A DNA stretch of 64,000 nt, taken from positions 121,280,614 through 121,344,613 of the forward strand of contig CM051521.1 of assembly GCA_028015205.1 (NCBI GenBank), given 5' to 3'. Below are positions 11,345-21,070 of this stretch, in pieces. The translations under genes were made by a program, and so were the position numbers. The notes beneath the pieces were generated by a model. That model worked only from the letters and a program-made list of their open reading frames with translations. It was not told the origin of the DNA and made no database searches. Numbering within the stretch: the first letter of the stretch is position 1; each line of letters begins with the position of its first letter. Origin of the DNA: Mytilisepta virgata. Taxonomy: Eukaryota > Mollusca > Bivalvia > Mytilida > Mytilidae.

Positions 11345-11678
11345 ACATGTCTCTATATGCTGCCAAGCGTGCCTCGTTTTCTTCCATGCCGGCTTCGACT
11401 AGTTCGTTTACTTTCTGTGAGTATTCCGATTGATGTACTTGAAATGATCTATTCAAAATGACTTCCCATGGAGACTGTTCGCATTGCTCTTCGGAGTCTT
11501 CGTTGGATTCATGGTCACTGCTTTGTTCCGATTCCTCGTTATCGGCTTCTGTGGTGGTGTCTGAGACTGAATCACTATAGTCTGTTGAATCCTCTTCCAT
11601 ACCGTGTGCATTCTTTTTGTGTTGCACTAGGTTGAAGTTTCGCTTGGACTGATATCCACATATGTCACAGGTATACAT
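11274..11678 (-). CDS. ORF B, C2H2 zinc finger protein (left arm)
   Basis: The 134-residue product starts at once with a single C2H2 zinc finger: YTCDICGYQSKRNFNLVQH, then KKNAH (C-x2-C-x12-H-x4-H). An acidic, serine-rich stretch follows (about residues 28-68), then a predicted helix (about 75-120). A DNA- or RNA-binding role is plausible for the finger, but the function is unknown. The right-arm copy (37,020-37,412) is nearly identical up to a 5-nt difference near its end. The gene points away from the palindrome centre and follows ORF A by 24 nt. No host gene family is recognised. Confidence 0.65.
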   Translation of the reverse strand: MYTCDICGYQSKRNFNLVQHKKNAHGMEEDSTDYSDSVSDTTTEADNEESEQSSDHESNEDSEEQCEQSPWEVILNRSFQVHQSEYSQKVNELVEAGMEENEARLAAYRDMFDTYRDEIRKHYLGLSVLASRHE

Positions 11679-11702
11679 TTAAGACGTCTTTCTTTCCTGG
11701 GA

Positions 11703-12134
11703 TTAAATAGTAGAATGAGCTCCGGTCGTCCTGCAAGTGCTTATATTAGCTAGAGGTTCCTCAACGGCTTGTTGATTCATACACAAACGTTTGGCAAAGT
11801 ATTCGTTTCGAGATTGTTGCAGTTCAGATTTCACTTTTCTGATGAGCTCTCTACTAAGTCTTGTCCACTCGTTGTCAATCCTTCTACACCCCTTGCAGAC
11901 ATTCATGTTTTTGTAGAATTCCCCAAAGCTCTTGTTCATTTGACACTTTGTACATTTCTTGTTTGGATCCACTTTGCTGGGTCCTCCACTTGTGTTGTCC
12001 AGCCGTTTGGTTCTCTCCACTTTGGTTGGAAGTATTTTCCTTTTCATTTCTGGTTTTGCTTTGGTCTTTGAAAGATCCACAGGTATTAAGTATCTAGCAG
12101 GAACCAATAAACCGAGAGGCGTTTTCGATTCCAT
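11703..12134 (-). CDS. ORF A, CxxC zinc-ribbon protein (left arm)
   Basis: The 143-residue product has a basic N-terminal region (about 1-58). A four-cysteine module follows: CTKCQMNKSFGEFYKNM, then NVCKGC, i.e. C-x2-C...FYK...C-x2-C. A charged helix rich in R, K and E comes next (about 95-130). The C-x2-C/FYK/C-x2-C layout resembles small zinc ribbons in phage and large DNA virus proteins; that is resemblance, not assignment. The ATG at 12,134 is conserved in the right arm (19,467). Here the frame ends at TAA (ATT TAA). In the right arm one base differs (ATT GAA), so that copy reads 8 codons further to a stop touching ORF B. Confidence 0.65.
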   Translation of the reverse strand: MESKTPLGLLVPARYLIPVDLSKTKAKPEMKRKILPTKVERTKRLDNTSGGPSKVDPNKKCTKCQMNKSFGEFYKNMNVCKGCRRIDNEWTRLSRELIRKVKSELQQSRNEYFAKRLCMNQQAVEEPLANISTCRTTGAHSTI

Positions 12135-12194
12135 TGATACGTGTGTGTTGTTTGACGGTCTTCAAACAACTGACAAAATTAAACATAACCTCTG

Positions 12195-12844
12195 ATTATA
12201 TTTTCGTTAAAAGCTTTCCATTGGTGTCATGGTGACGAAGATTGCTTTTTTCTATTCATTCAGACCTCACGGTTCGCTGTTCGTTGTTCGTTGTTGTTGC
12301 TGGTGTGCCGGGGAGAAGGTGGGTTAGAAATAAATACTAAGGGTTCATTCCTTGTATTGCACATGGTAGATCTCCTTAGTTGAAATTTGGCTTCCTATTT
12401 CGGTATTTTTGGTTGAGTACTTCTTGTTTAATATAAGTTTGGTTTTTGGTCTTCCAAAGGTTTCGGTTTTAATGCTGCTGATGAGAGATAACTCCTTGAA
12501 ATGCGTCGTATATAGCATAGTATAAATTTACAATATCTAATATTAGTATCTTTGGATTGTTATTTTCTCACTATTTCGTTATAAATCACCTCTTGGTCTC
12601 GTTGAAGTTACGATGAACATCAAAGATGGCTGCCTCCATGTAACGCCGACCTGAAAGAGAGCACCCTTATGAAATAGAAGTTTTAGAGTCTTTCCGGACG
12701 GGAACGAATGTTCTCGGTCTCGTTGATGTTACGATGGACATCAAAGATGGCTGCGCCCAAGTAACGCGAACCTAAAAGAGAGCACACTAATGAAATGAAA
12801 ACTTCAGAGTCTTTCCGGACGGGAACGAACATTTACGGATTTCT
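12195..12844. other. Upstream spacer with two 126-bp repeats (left arm)
   Basis: No coding sequence is seen. Two tandem copies of about 126 bp (about 12,590-12,712 and 12,713-12,835) share GGTCTCGTTGAAGTTACGATG, ATCAAAGATGGCTGC and GTCTTTCCGGACGGGAACGA. The right arm has both (about 19,005-19,250). The segment lies between the cassette start and the palindrome centre, so it should hold the cassette promoter if there is one. Confidence 0.7.
12326..12562. other. Segment present only in the left arm
   Basis: The left arm reads GGGGAGAAGGTGGGTT, then about 238 bp, then TTCTCACTATTTCGTTATAA. The right arm (19,261-19,310, reverse complement) joins these flanks directly. The extra piece is AT-rich without recognisable ends. 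Either a small insertion in the left arm or a deletion in the right arm explains it. Confidence 0.75.
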
Positions 12845-12950
12845 GTCCTAACCCTAACTCGAGTCCTAACCCCAACCCTAACTCTAATCCTAACCCTAAA
12901 CCTAACTCTAACCCTGAGCCTAGTCCTACCTCTAACCCTTATCGTAGGTC
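12845..12950 (+). repeat. Degenerate telomere-type CCCTAA repeats, left of the loop
   Basis: About 15 variant units are seen: CCTAACCCTAACTCGAGTCC, then CCCCAACCCTAACTCTAATC and so on. TTAGGG is the usual animal and mollusc telomere unit. The run is matched on the other side of the loop at 18,921-18,995 (split by the BEL insertion), reading TTAGGG-like on the plus strand. Confidence 0.85.
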
Positions 12951-13103
12951 TGTCTGGTACTCCTACTCTAATCGCTCATACCCCACCGTCGGTAGTTCAC
13001 TGGTGCGAGCGTGACAAACATGAGGCAAACAGTCACGCTTGCTTAGGTGAACCACCGACGGTGGGGTATGAGCGATTAGAGTAGGAGTACCAGACAGACC
13101 TAC
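12944..13103. other. Central hairpin of the palindrome with 16-nt loop
   Basis: The stem strand 12,944-13,015 pairs with 13,032-13,103 (for example ACTCCTACTCTAATCGCTCA with its inverse). The 20 bp nearest the loop are less perfect. The unpaired loop is 13,016-13,031 (AAACATGAGGCAAACA). This is the symmetry centre of the whole 11-kb element. Confidence 0.92.
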
Positions 13104-13127
13104 GATAAGGGTTAGAGGCAGGACTAG

Positions 13128-13333
13128 TGTTGTGAATAGTTTCTTTATTTCTAAGTTTCAATTATCTTTTATTTATGAACGAAAGACAGTAACGTTATTT
13201 CCCGCAATTTGTAACGTAATAATTGCTACGTCGCCACCGGAAGCGGCAACTCTTGTATAGAACGTCTAGAAACAAAACGTATAGAAAGTTGATCGTCTTA
13301 TAGTTGTTTTTCACCGCTCAACATTCCCTAATA
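13128..13333 (+). repeat. BEL 5-prime LTR and adjoining primer-binding site
   Basis: It starts TGTTGTGAATAG and ends CCCTAATA. By eye one base differs from the 3-prime LTR (ACATTCCC against ACATACCC). The sequence right after it, TTTGGTGCCGTGACC (13,334-13,348), occupies the primer-binding site position. The primer tRNA was not assigned. Confidence 0.93.
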
Positions 13334-13355
13334 TTTGGTGCCGTGACCAAACGGA

Positions 13356-13823
13356 ATGAGTACGAAGAAGTTAAAATCGCTTAGAGCCGCACATCGAGGA
13401 GTAGTGACAAGACATTTGAACAAAGTGAATGGAGATTCGGAAGATTTATTACGTGAACACAACGTGAATGGACTTACCACGCTCAGAAATTTGATTCAGA
13501 ACAAGGAAAAGACGATATTGGAATTGGATGCACAGATTCTCGACGAAATATCGGAAGATGAACATGAAGAAGAAATCACAGAAGCTGACAGGTATACTTT
13601 CGATATCCAAATGGCCATTTCCAAACTGTCCATAATCATCAACAATGCAAACACTGCCGTTCCCCCACTCATAAACTCAACTAATCCCACAGTAACCCCG
13701 CAGAGTAACTTTCACGCATCAGAGCTAAACCCGCATGCCACGGACTTCGTATCCTCGCACACTTCCGCCGCCACTAGCCACATGTGCACACATCCCCATA
13801 TAGTTTCCCGCAAGCTACTATGA
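13356..13823 (+). pseudogene. BEL Gag N-terminal part
   Basis: The 155-residue frame starts 22 nt after the 5-prime LTR with MSTKKLKSLRAAHRG, a helical and charged region typical of BEL Gag N termini. It ends because of a frameshift around 13,784-13,823. The protein continues in another frame from there. Gag would form the particle that packages the element RNA. Confidence 0.8.
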
Positions 13824-15256
13824 GCACCTCGGGATCCGTATGCACAAATGCCAGCACATTTCACAAATTGCCCAAGCTCAATTTGCCTTCGTTTGGCGGA
13901 AATATGATAGATTGGCAGCCGTTTTGGGACTCCTTCTCAGCAGCCGTACACGAAAATTTAGCATTGAATGATGTCCAAAAATTCAATTACCTCAAATCAC
14001 AACTCTACGGAGAAGCTATTCAATGTATCGCCGGCTTACAAATTACCAACACGAATTACGCTCAAGCCCTACAAGTTCTCAAACGCAGATTTGGTCAGCC
14101 GCATAAAATCATTGAAACCTATATGCAAAAACTTATCAGTTTACCAAGCCCTACGTCTGATATTACGGAACTGAAGAATTTCTACGATGGTATGGAAAAT
14201 TACATTAGAGGTCTAGAAAGTATGGGTCAAACATCAGAATCTTACGGAAACCTATTAGTACCGATCATCATGAACAAAATTCCAGAAATGATCAAAGAAA
14301 ACTTAATCAGAGCACACGGAAGTGACCAATGGACTTTACCGCTACTACGAGAAGCAATTGAAAAGGAAATCACGATCAAACAAGCCAGTAAATCAGCTAA
14401 TTCCTACAATGCAGTGCAAACCACAGGGTTCACACCTACGTCCGCCTTTATAGCTAATACAAAGAGAAACTCCACAAAACCTAACCAAAGTATCAACAAA
14501 AAGCCATGCGTATTTTGTAAAGATATCCACGCCCCTACAGAATGCACTAAAGTCAAAGCTATAGAACAACGGAAACAGATCGTAAAAGAGAAGCAGCTAT
14601 GTTTCAACTGTCTCGGGAACCATAAAATAGCCAACTGTAAATCCGAGAAAACATGTAAACACTGTCCGGGAAAGAAACATCACACCAGCATATGCACAAA
14701 AGGAGACTCCGAGAAGAAAACTCAGGAACGACAACAGAAGTCTGATACAGCTGATACCACATGTATAACTACAATAGCTAATATACACTCAACCACGTCA
14801 ATGGCAAAAAGGTCACATGTACTTTTGAAGACCTCAATAACACAAGTATCGTCCGACGGTAAGCAGTTTGTCACAGCAAACATCTTATTTGATGAAGGAG
14901 CTCAGCGAAGTTTTATAACACAAGAGATGGCAAATAACTTGAATTTGAAACCACACAAAACAGAATCAGTTGCTATTTCTGGTTTTGGAGAGTCAAACAA
15001 GAAAGTAAGATACTTGCGAGTCACCACCGTCTACATGAAATCTCAAAGTAATGAACTGATACCAATAGATGTACTAATAGTTCCCAAGATCGCCGAGCCA
15101 GTCCAGACATATGCAAGAAATTCAGCGAATTTATCGTACCTTAATGGTTTGAAATTAGCTCATCCGACGACAGAAGATGGAGAATTTGACGTCGCAATTT
15201 TAGTAGGAGCTGACTACTTTTGGGACATTGTCGAGGACCAAATTATCAGAGGATGA
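13784..15256 (+). pseudogene. BEL Gag C-terminal part and protease
   Basis: Residues 25-170 carry the DUF1759-type Gag domain (KLNLPSFGG, WQPFWDSF, FNYLKSQLYGEA). Residues 240-305 hold three cysteine/histidine zinc clusters (CVFCKDIHAPTEC, CFNCLGNHKIANC, CKHCPGKKHHTSIC). From about residue 365 is the DUF1758-type aspartic protease with LFDEGAQRSFI. The frame ends at 15,256 just after GADYFWDIV. The remaining conserved GP-x-A-x2-S-x-x-GYLLSGP stretch is in the frame of the next ORF, so a frameshift separates them. Confidence 0.9.
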
Positions 15257-17864
15257 GGACCGACAGCAGTCTAAAGTTGGATATCTTTTATCGGGACCTA
15301 CTTATACAAACTCTCCAACCCAAACGAAAATATCGTCAATTATGAACATATTGACCTACCACAAAGAAGAAGAATGTCAAATCCACAAATTTTGGGAAAT
15401 CGAGTCTACCGGCACAGAGAAAGATGCTGATATGAAAGTTAAAACCGCGCAAGATGAGATGAAAACGTATCAAGAATCACATATTACGTTCGAAAACGAC
15501 AAGTATATGGCGAAGTTCCCGTGGAAACATGACCACCCCGAGTTACCTAGCAACGAAACCATCGCCAAAAAGAGGACGCACAACGTAATTTCACGTCTAT
15601 CAAACGATCCAAAAATGCTGAAAATATACGACAACATCATCAAGGAACAGGAACAACGGGGCTTCATAGAGAAAATACCAGAATCAGAACTTAGCGTAAA
15701 CAAGGAGAGCAATCGCATGTTGCATTACATACCTCACCACCCAGTCAAGAAGGATTCGTCGACTACCCCGATCCGTGTAGTGTATGATTGTAGTTGCCGA
15801 GCAAATGCAGAATCGCCTAGTCTCAGTGATTGTTTATCATCATCACCGCCACAGCTCAACAAACTCACAGATATTCTGACAAGATTCCGCTTAGGAAAAT
15901 ATGCTCTGACTACTGATATCGAAAAAGCGTTTCTGCAGGTAGGACTCCACGAACAGGATCGAGATGCAACACGATTTTTTTGGATGAGTGACCCAGATAA
16001 CCCAAGCAGCGAACTTGATGTTTATAGATTTAAAGTAGTACTATTTGGAGCTACATCCTCACCATTTATCCTGTGTGCTACCCTACTCAAACATTTGACA
16101 CTAAATCCTAGCGAAACATCAGACATATTGATACGGGATCTATATGTGGACAACGTCTTGACGAGCATTGATAACGAGGAATTCGGAGTACAATTCTTCA
16201 AGGAATCGAGAGAACTGTTAAATCGGGCAGGATTTAATTTAAGGAGCTGGAAATCGAACAGTCAACAAATTATGAACATTGCAACTCAGGAAAATGTAGT
16301 TGACAAGGATACCATGACGAAAATTCTTGGCATGCGATGGGATGCGAGCTCTGATATACTTACGTTTGCGAAACAGGAGACTCAACATACAAACGTAGAA
16401 GCGACAAAACGAGAAGTACTGAGACAATCTTCGTCGATTTTCGATCCGCTTGGATTATTAGGACCAGTGGCTGTGAGGGCCAAGATACTCATACAGAAGC
16501 TTTGGAAGGAAGGCTATGAGTGGGACGAGATTTTACCTCAGAACATATCGCAAATGTGGACAGAAATTAGAAATGATATAAAGGATGTCACGAACAAAAC
16601 AAAATTAAACCGCCACTACTTCACGGACAATGATAGCGATAGCCGGGATACAACACTCCATGTATTCGTAGATGCCAGTAAACAAACGTATGGAGCAACA
16701 GCGTACCTAATTAGAGGAAATTCGACAGCTTTAGTTATCGCCAAAAATCGCGTAGCACCAGTCAAACAGATAACACTTCCGAAATTAGAGTTGATGGCCG
16801 CCGTAGTAGGAAAACGCATTGCCACACAGTTAAAGGACAACTTCGACGTAAAGCGTATTGTAATGTGGAGTGACAGTCAGATAGTTCTTCATTGGATTGC
16901 ATCGAAGAAACCACTCTGCAAATTCGTACAGAATCGTATCAACGAAATACTCAATTTGGACTCTCAATGGAATTACGTTCCAACCAATTCAAATCCAGCC
17001 GACCTTCAGACTCGCGGAATATCAGCTGAACAACTGGAACAATCGACATTGTGGTGGAATGGACCGTCATGGATTACAGAAGAAGACCGTTGGCCGAAAT
17101 GGACTCCGATCGTGAAACCCAATGTTTCAATTATGACGACCACACACAACGATGAGCAGCGAACGCCTATAGTCGAGTTAGATACCGGGATATCGAAAAT
17201 TATCGATTTAGCACGATTTTCATCACTTCAGAGACTTTTGCGTATAACTAGCTATGTTTTGAGATTCGTGAAGCGATGTGTGAATAGGAACCGATATAGA
17301 CTTAGAAACCGTACGAACGAAATCGACACGATAAAGCCCGACGAAATTCGACAGGCGATGAGATACTGGATATTAGACATTCAAAACCGCAATTTCAGTG
17401 ACGAGAAGAGCGAACTTCGGAAACCGCTAGTTAAATGCCGATTACCACTTACGCGACACCTGCGTTTATTCGTCGACGAAGAAGGAATAATCAGGAGCGC
17501 GGGACGTATTCACAATGCAGAATTGGACTATAATACAAAACATCCAATCTTACTACCGAAACGACACGCCTTTACATATCTTATTGTGATTGACGCGCAT
17601 CATAAAACTCTACACACAGGAGCCGGACAGACAATTACGCATATACGCCAGTCGTACTGGATACCGTCTATACGTCAGTGTGTGAACTTTATACTAAAAC
17701 GATGCGTTCAATGTCGTAAAGTGATCGGTAAACCATACCGAAGTCCAGTATCGCCACCGCTACCTAAGGATAGAGTTCAGAGTGTTACACCGTTTCAGAC
17801 CATCGGAATCGATTTCGCTGGACCATTAATTGTACAGAGTAACGGACAAAGTGTAAAAACTTAA
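15228..17864 (+). pseudogene. BEL Pol: reverse transcriptase, RNase H, integrase N-terminal part
   Basis: The 878-residue frame starts with the GYLLSGP block shared by BEL proteases. RT follows, with TTDIEKAFLQVGLH (about residue 228) and the YVDN box (about 306; BEL RTs use YVDD/YVDN-type boxes). RNase H has FVDASKQTYGA (about 479), LELMAAVVGKR and WSDSQIVLHW. The integrase zinc domain has LHTGAGQTITHIRQSYWIPS and RCVQCRK (about 795-832), then the first catalytic aspartate in IGIDFAGPL (about 860). A TAA at 17,862-17,864 stops it early. The same frame continues open beyond, so this is a point nonsense change. Confidence 0.93.
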
Positions 17865-18653
17865 AAGCGCTTATTCGCTTGTGCCACTATTCGTGCCGTT
17901 CATTTAGAGCTAGTTTCAGATATGACACTCGATATGTTTATGCTAGCTTTCCGACGATTTATTAGCAGAAGAGGAATACCGACCACGATATATTCAGACA
18001 ACGCACCAACGTTCATTGCTGCAGATAGAGAGATACCGAAAGAACTGAACATTTCCGTAAACTGGAAGTTTATACCGCGAGCCGCCCCTTGGTATGGGGG
18101 ATGGTGGGAGCGATTAATCGGCCTGACAAAAACAACTATCAAAAAAGTTCTGGGAAGATCAAAAGTGACATTTGAAGTGTTACGAACTGTCATTAGCGAA
18201 ATAGAATGTGTAATCAACGACCGCCCGATAACGTACGTATCAGCCGACATCCGAGATCCCCAGCCGTTAACGCCGTCTCAACTACTACACGGACGCGTAA
18301 TATCAACACGCGACGACAGCGAAGCAGATGTTTGTGAACTTAACAATGTGTACGCGAATAGACTCTTACAACACAAGATCACGTTAATAGAGCACTTTTC
18401 TAAGCGCTGGAGGACTGAATACCTGACTGCCTTACGAGAATTCCATCGGGAACAAAATACATTCGAGGCACAAGTGAAAATCGGTGCGATCATTCAGATA
18501 ATGGATAATTCGCCGAGGCCGACCTGGAAGCTAGGAGTCATTGAGGAACTAATCACCGGCAATGATGGGCAGACCAGAGCAGCAAGAATCCGGACCACAA
18601 GTGGATTAATGACAACACGACCAATAGTGAAATTAGTTCCCCTTGAAATATGA
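17865..18653 (+). pseudogene. BEL integrase catalytic core and C-terminal part
   Basis: This is the same frame as the preceding Pol ORF after its stop. It reads TIRAVHLELVSDMTL, then the second catalytic aspartate in YSDNAPTF and the catalytic glutamate in WYGGWWERLIGLTK. Next comes the BEL C-terminal region (the LTPSQLLHGR block, SKRWRTEYLTALRE and RTTSGLMTTRPIVKL). It ends with a natural stop at 18,651-18,653, 56 bp before the 3-prime LTR. All DDE residues are present, so only the stop inactivates it. Confidence 0.9.
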
Positions 18654-18709
18654 ACAGTTAAATGTGTTTATTAATCATGGACTTTAATTGCATTTTTGCG
18701 GCCCCAGAA

Positions 18710-18915
18710 TGTTGTGAATAGTTTCTTTATTTCTAAGTTTCAATTATCTTTTATTTATGAACGAAAGACAGTAACGTTATTTCCCGCAATTTGTAACGTA
18801 ATAATTGCTACGTCGCCACCGGAAGCGGCAACTCTTGTATAGAACGTCTAGAAACAAAACGTATAGAAAGTTGATCGTCTTATAGTTGTTTTTCACCGCT
18901 CAACATACCCTAATA
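18710..18915 (+). repeat. BEL 3-prime LTR
   Basis: It has the same 206 bp as the 5-prime LTR with one visible difference. ACTAG follows at 18,916-18,920 and completes the 5-bp target duplication. Confidence 0.93.
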
Positions 18916-18920
18916 ACTAG

Positions 18921-19250
18921 GGTTAGGGTTAGAGTTAGGTTTAGAGTTAGGATTACAGTTAGGGTTGGGGTTAGGACTCGAGTTAGGGTTAGGACATAAA
19001 TCCGTAAATGTTCGTTCCCGTCCGGAAAGTCTCTGAAGTTTTCATTTCATTAGGGTGCTCTCTTTTAGGTCCGCGTTACTTGGGCGCAGCCATCTTTGAT
19101 GTCCATCGTAACATCAACGAGACCGAGAACATTCATTCCCGTCCGGAAAGACTCTAAAACTTCTATTTCATAAGGGTGCTCTCTTTCAGGTCCGCGTTAC
19201 ATGGAGGCAGCCATCTTTGATCTTCATCGTAACTTCAACGAGACCAAGAG
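18921..19250 (-). repeat. Right-arm telomere-like repeats and 126-bp pair
   Basis: This is the reverse complement of left-arm 12,590-12,945. TTAGGG-like variants run from 18,921 to 18,995. Two copies of the 126-bp repeat follow, each with GTTCGTTCCCGTCCGGAAAG or a near variant. Confidence 0.85.
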
Positions 19251-19466
19251 GTGATTTATAACGAAACAGTGAGAAACCTACCTTCTCCCCGGCACACCAG
19301 CAACAACAACGAACAACGAACAGCGAACCGTGAGGTCTGAATGAATAGAAAAAAAGCAATCTTCGTCACCATGACACCAATGGAAAGCTTTTAACGAAAA
19401 TATATTCAGAGGTTATGTTTAATTTTGTCAGTTGTTTGAAGACCGTCAAACAACACACACGTATCA

Positions 19467-19666
19467 ATGGAGTCGAAAACGCCTCTCGGTTTATTGGTTC
19501 CTGCTAGATACTTAATACCTGTGGATCTTTCAAAGACCAAAGCAAAACCAGAAATGAAAAGGAAAATACTTCCAACCAAAGTGGAGAGAACCAAACGGCT
19601 GGACAACACAAGTGGAGGACCCAGCAAAGTGGATCCAAACAAGAAATGTACAAAGTGTCAAATGAA
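19467..19666 (+). pseudogene. ORF A, right arm, N-terminal half (interrupted by Gypsy)
   Basis: It starts MESKTPLGLLVPARYL as in the left arm and reads the basic region up to the first cysteine pair (CTKCQ). At 19,667 the Gypsy LTR begins; the rest of the gene resumes at 36,764. The sequence is the same as the left-arm copy by eye in this part. Confidence 0.85.
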
Positions 19667-21049
19667 TGTGGCAGTATGGATTTTCTACATATTTATTAAA
19701 ATCCATTTTATTATTTTATTTCAGTCTTTGCATGATTAAACAGTCGTACACATTAATTTATATTTCATTACTTCATTTATTTAACGTTTGTGTGTATTTT
19801 TTCTTATCAGCCATCCTTGATTTAATTTCGTAACGGTTTCTATCTATTCAACTCATTAAGTAATTTAATTGTCACACCTGTAAGTTTACCTTTTGTGGTC
19901 TATTCTTATTGGTCAGAAAGAGGGACTATAGTTTTGATACCGACAAGATGGGTGACATTTTTGTCTGTAATGAAGTTTAATTCAGTTTAGTAGTTTCATT
20001 TTTGAGAAACCAGTTAGTCAGTTTCATAGCCATTTTGCCGGTTTTTGGCATTTAGTATACAGATGGAACGTTTGTGCTCATAGTGCATCTGGAACATCAG
20101 ATTCTGTATTAATGGTAAGGGAACATACATTTTCTTTGTGTCGTATGAGAGACGGATGCATTGACTGCAAGGCTATTTTCTGCCCTTTTAGTAAGTATGC
20201 CCTTGGTCCGATGTTTATGTTAGGGGTACGATAGTTATTTATGAATCTGAGAATATTTGATTTGAAAGCGTAGTTTGAATGTAGAAAGGGAGATGTTCGA
20301 ATGGGTTTGAGAGTGACCTTGACCTTTGTTATAAATCTACATGTATGACATCACATGACCTTTGCGGCGTTATTTTCATATATGAGTATCAATTTCATCT
20401 TAGAATCACTTTTTTTATAATAAGCCGAAAATATGAATATGAACATTGTATGTTTATTAAGGAATTCATATTTTCTTAGACCTTAGTGTTTATTATTGTA
20501 TATTATTTGCAGGACCCATCGTTATCCTGTGGTTTGAGAAATGAGACCATATTGCATACTGGTTAGATTACTGTTGATTTGATATTGTATATAACCCGGT
20601 CCCATTGATTGGTAAGGGTTCTATTTATTGTATTACTTATGTATTGATTGTTTATTTTACAATATCTTCTGTATTTTTCCAGTTGATATACTTTATTGTA
20701 ATTAGAATGCATTCAGAATTATGCATTTTGCCTTTTGTATAAGAAAAGGATGTAAATTCATTTAATAGGATAGATTTATTTAATAGTGTATTCATTATTG
20801 AACCCGTTATTAATTGTACTAATTTGATATGATTTATCGGATACATGTACATTTTGTAACAGTTTATCATAATCGTTTCCTATATATATACTTATAATTT
20901 GAGCTGTGATAGAAAATAATTTACTTAATATAATATGTATTGTTATTTCAGGGTTATTTTATATAGTTTATTATGTTATCCTGAATAAACTGAAGCAGAA
21001 TGAACCCTAGCGTTATAGTTATATATGGCCAGAAATTAAGACTGCTTCA
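19667..21049 (+). repeat. Gypsy 5-prime LTR
   Basis: It begins TGTGGCAGTATGG and ends ACTGCTTCA. A TATATATATA stretch near 20,882 and an AATAAA near 20,984 are candidate core promoter and polyadenylation signals. The two LTRs differ by few substitutions and a 12-nt indel (after GGATGTAAAT), which points to a recent insertion. Confidence 0.93.
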
Positions 21050-21070
21050 ATGGCGCCCACGTTTGGTTTT
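21050..21070 (+). other. Gypsy primer-binding site
   Basis: TGGCGCCCACGTTTGG starts one base after the LTR. TGGCGCC is the typical start of a tRNA 3-prime-end complement; the first eight or nine bases match the lysine-tRNA type site, later ones do not. The primer tRNA is not settled. Confidence 0.6.

Larger units (their letters stand above)
7193..13015 (+). repeat. Left arm of the giant palindrome
   Basis: The arm reads, from the outer end: a motif-rich terminus (7240-7530), GCTCAT higher-order array (about 7540-10,790), a 36-bp duplicated phrase and short palindrome (10,880-11,007), ORFs C, B and A on the minus strand (11,102-12,134), spacer, two 126-bp repeats (about 12,590-12,835), telomere-like repeats (12,845-12,950) and the stem next to the loop. 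It matches the right arm closely. The known differences are a 5-nt indel in ORF B/C, one base creating an earlier stop in ORF A, a 238-bp left-only segment (12,326-12,562) and array copy number. Confidence 0.9.
13128..18915 (+). mobile_element. BEL/Pao LTR retrotransposon
   Basis: It has 206-bp LTRs (13,128-13,333 and 18,710-18,915) and is flanked by ACTAG on both sides (13,123-13,127 and 18,916-18,920). Gag, aspartic protease, RT, RNase H and integrase come in the BEL/Pao order on the plus strand. The element sits in the telomere-like part of the right arm of the palindrome. The coding frame has two frameshifts and one in-frame stop, although the LTRs are almost identical. Confidence 0.95.

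Noticed and set aside
11769..12195. Plus-strand frames across ORF A
   Set aside because: They are shadows of the minus-strand ORF A, which alone keeps cysteine motifs and is conserved in the other arm.
12845..13000. Interstitial telomere fusion
   Set aside because: Orientation is CCCTAA...TTAGGG around the centre, the reverse of a head-to-head telomere fusion, and the repeats are degenerate.
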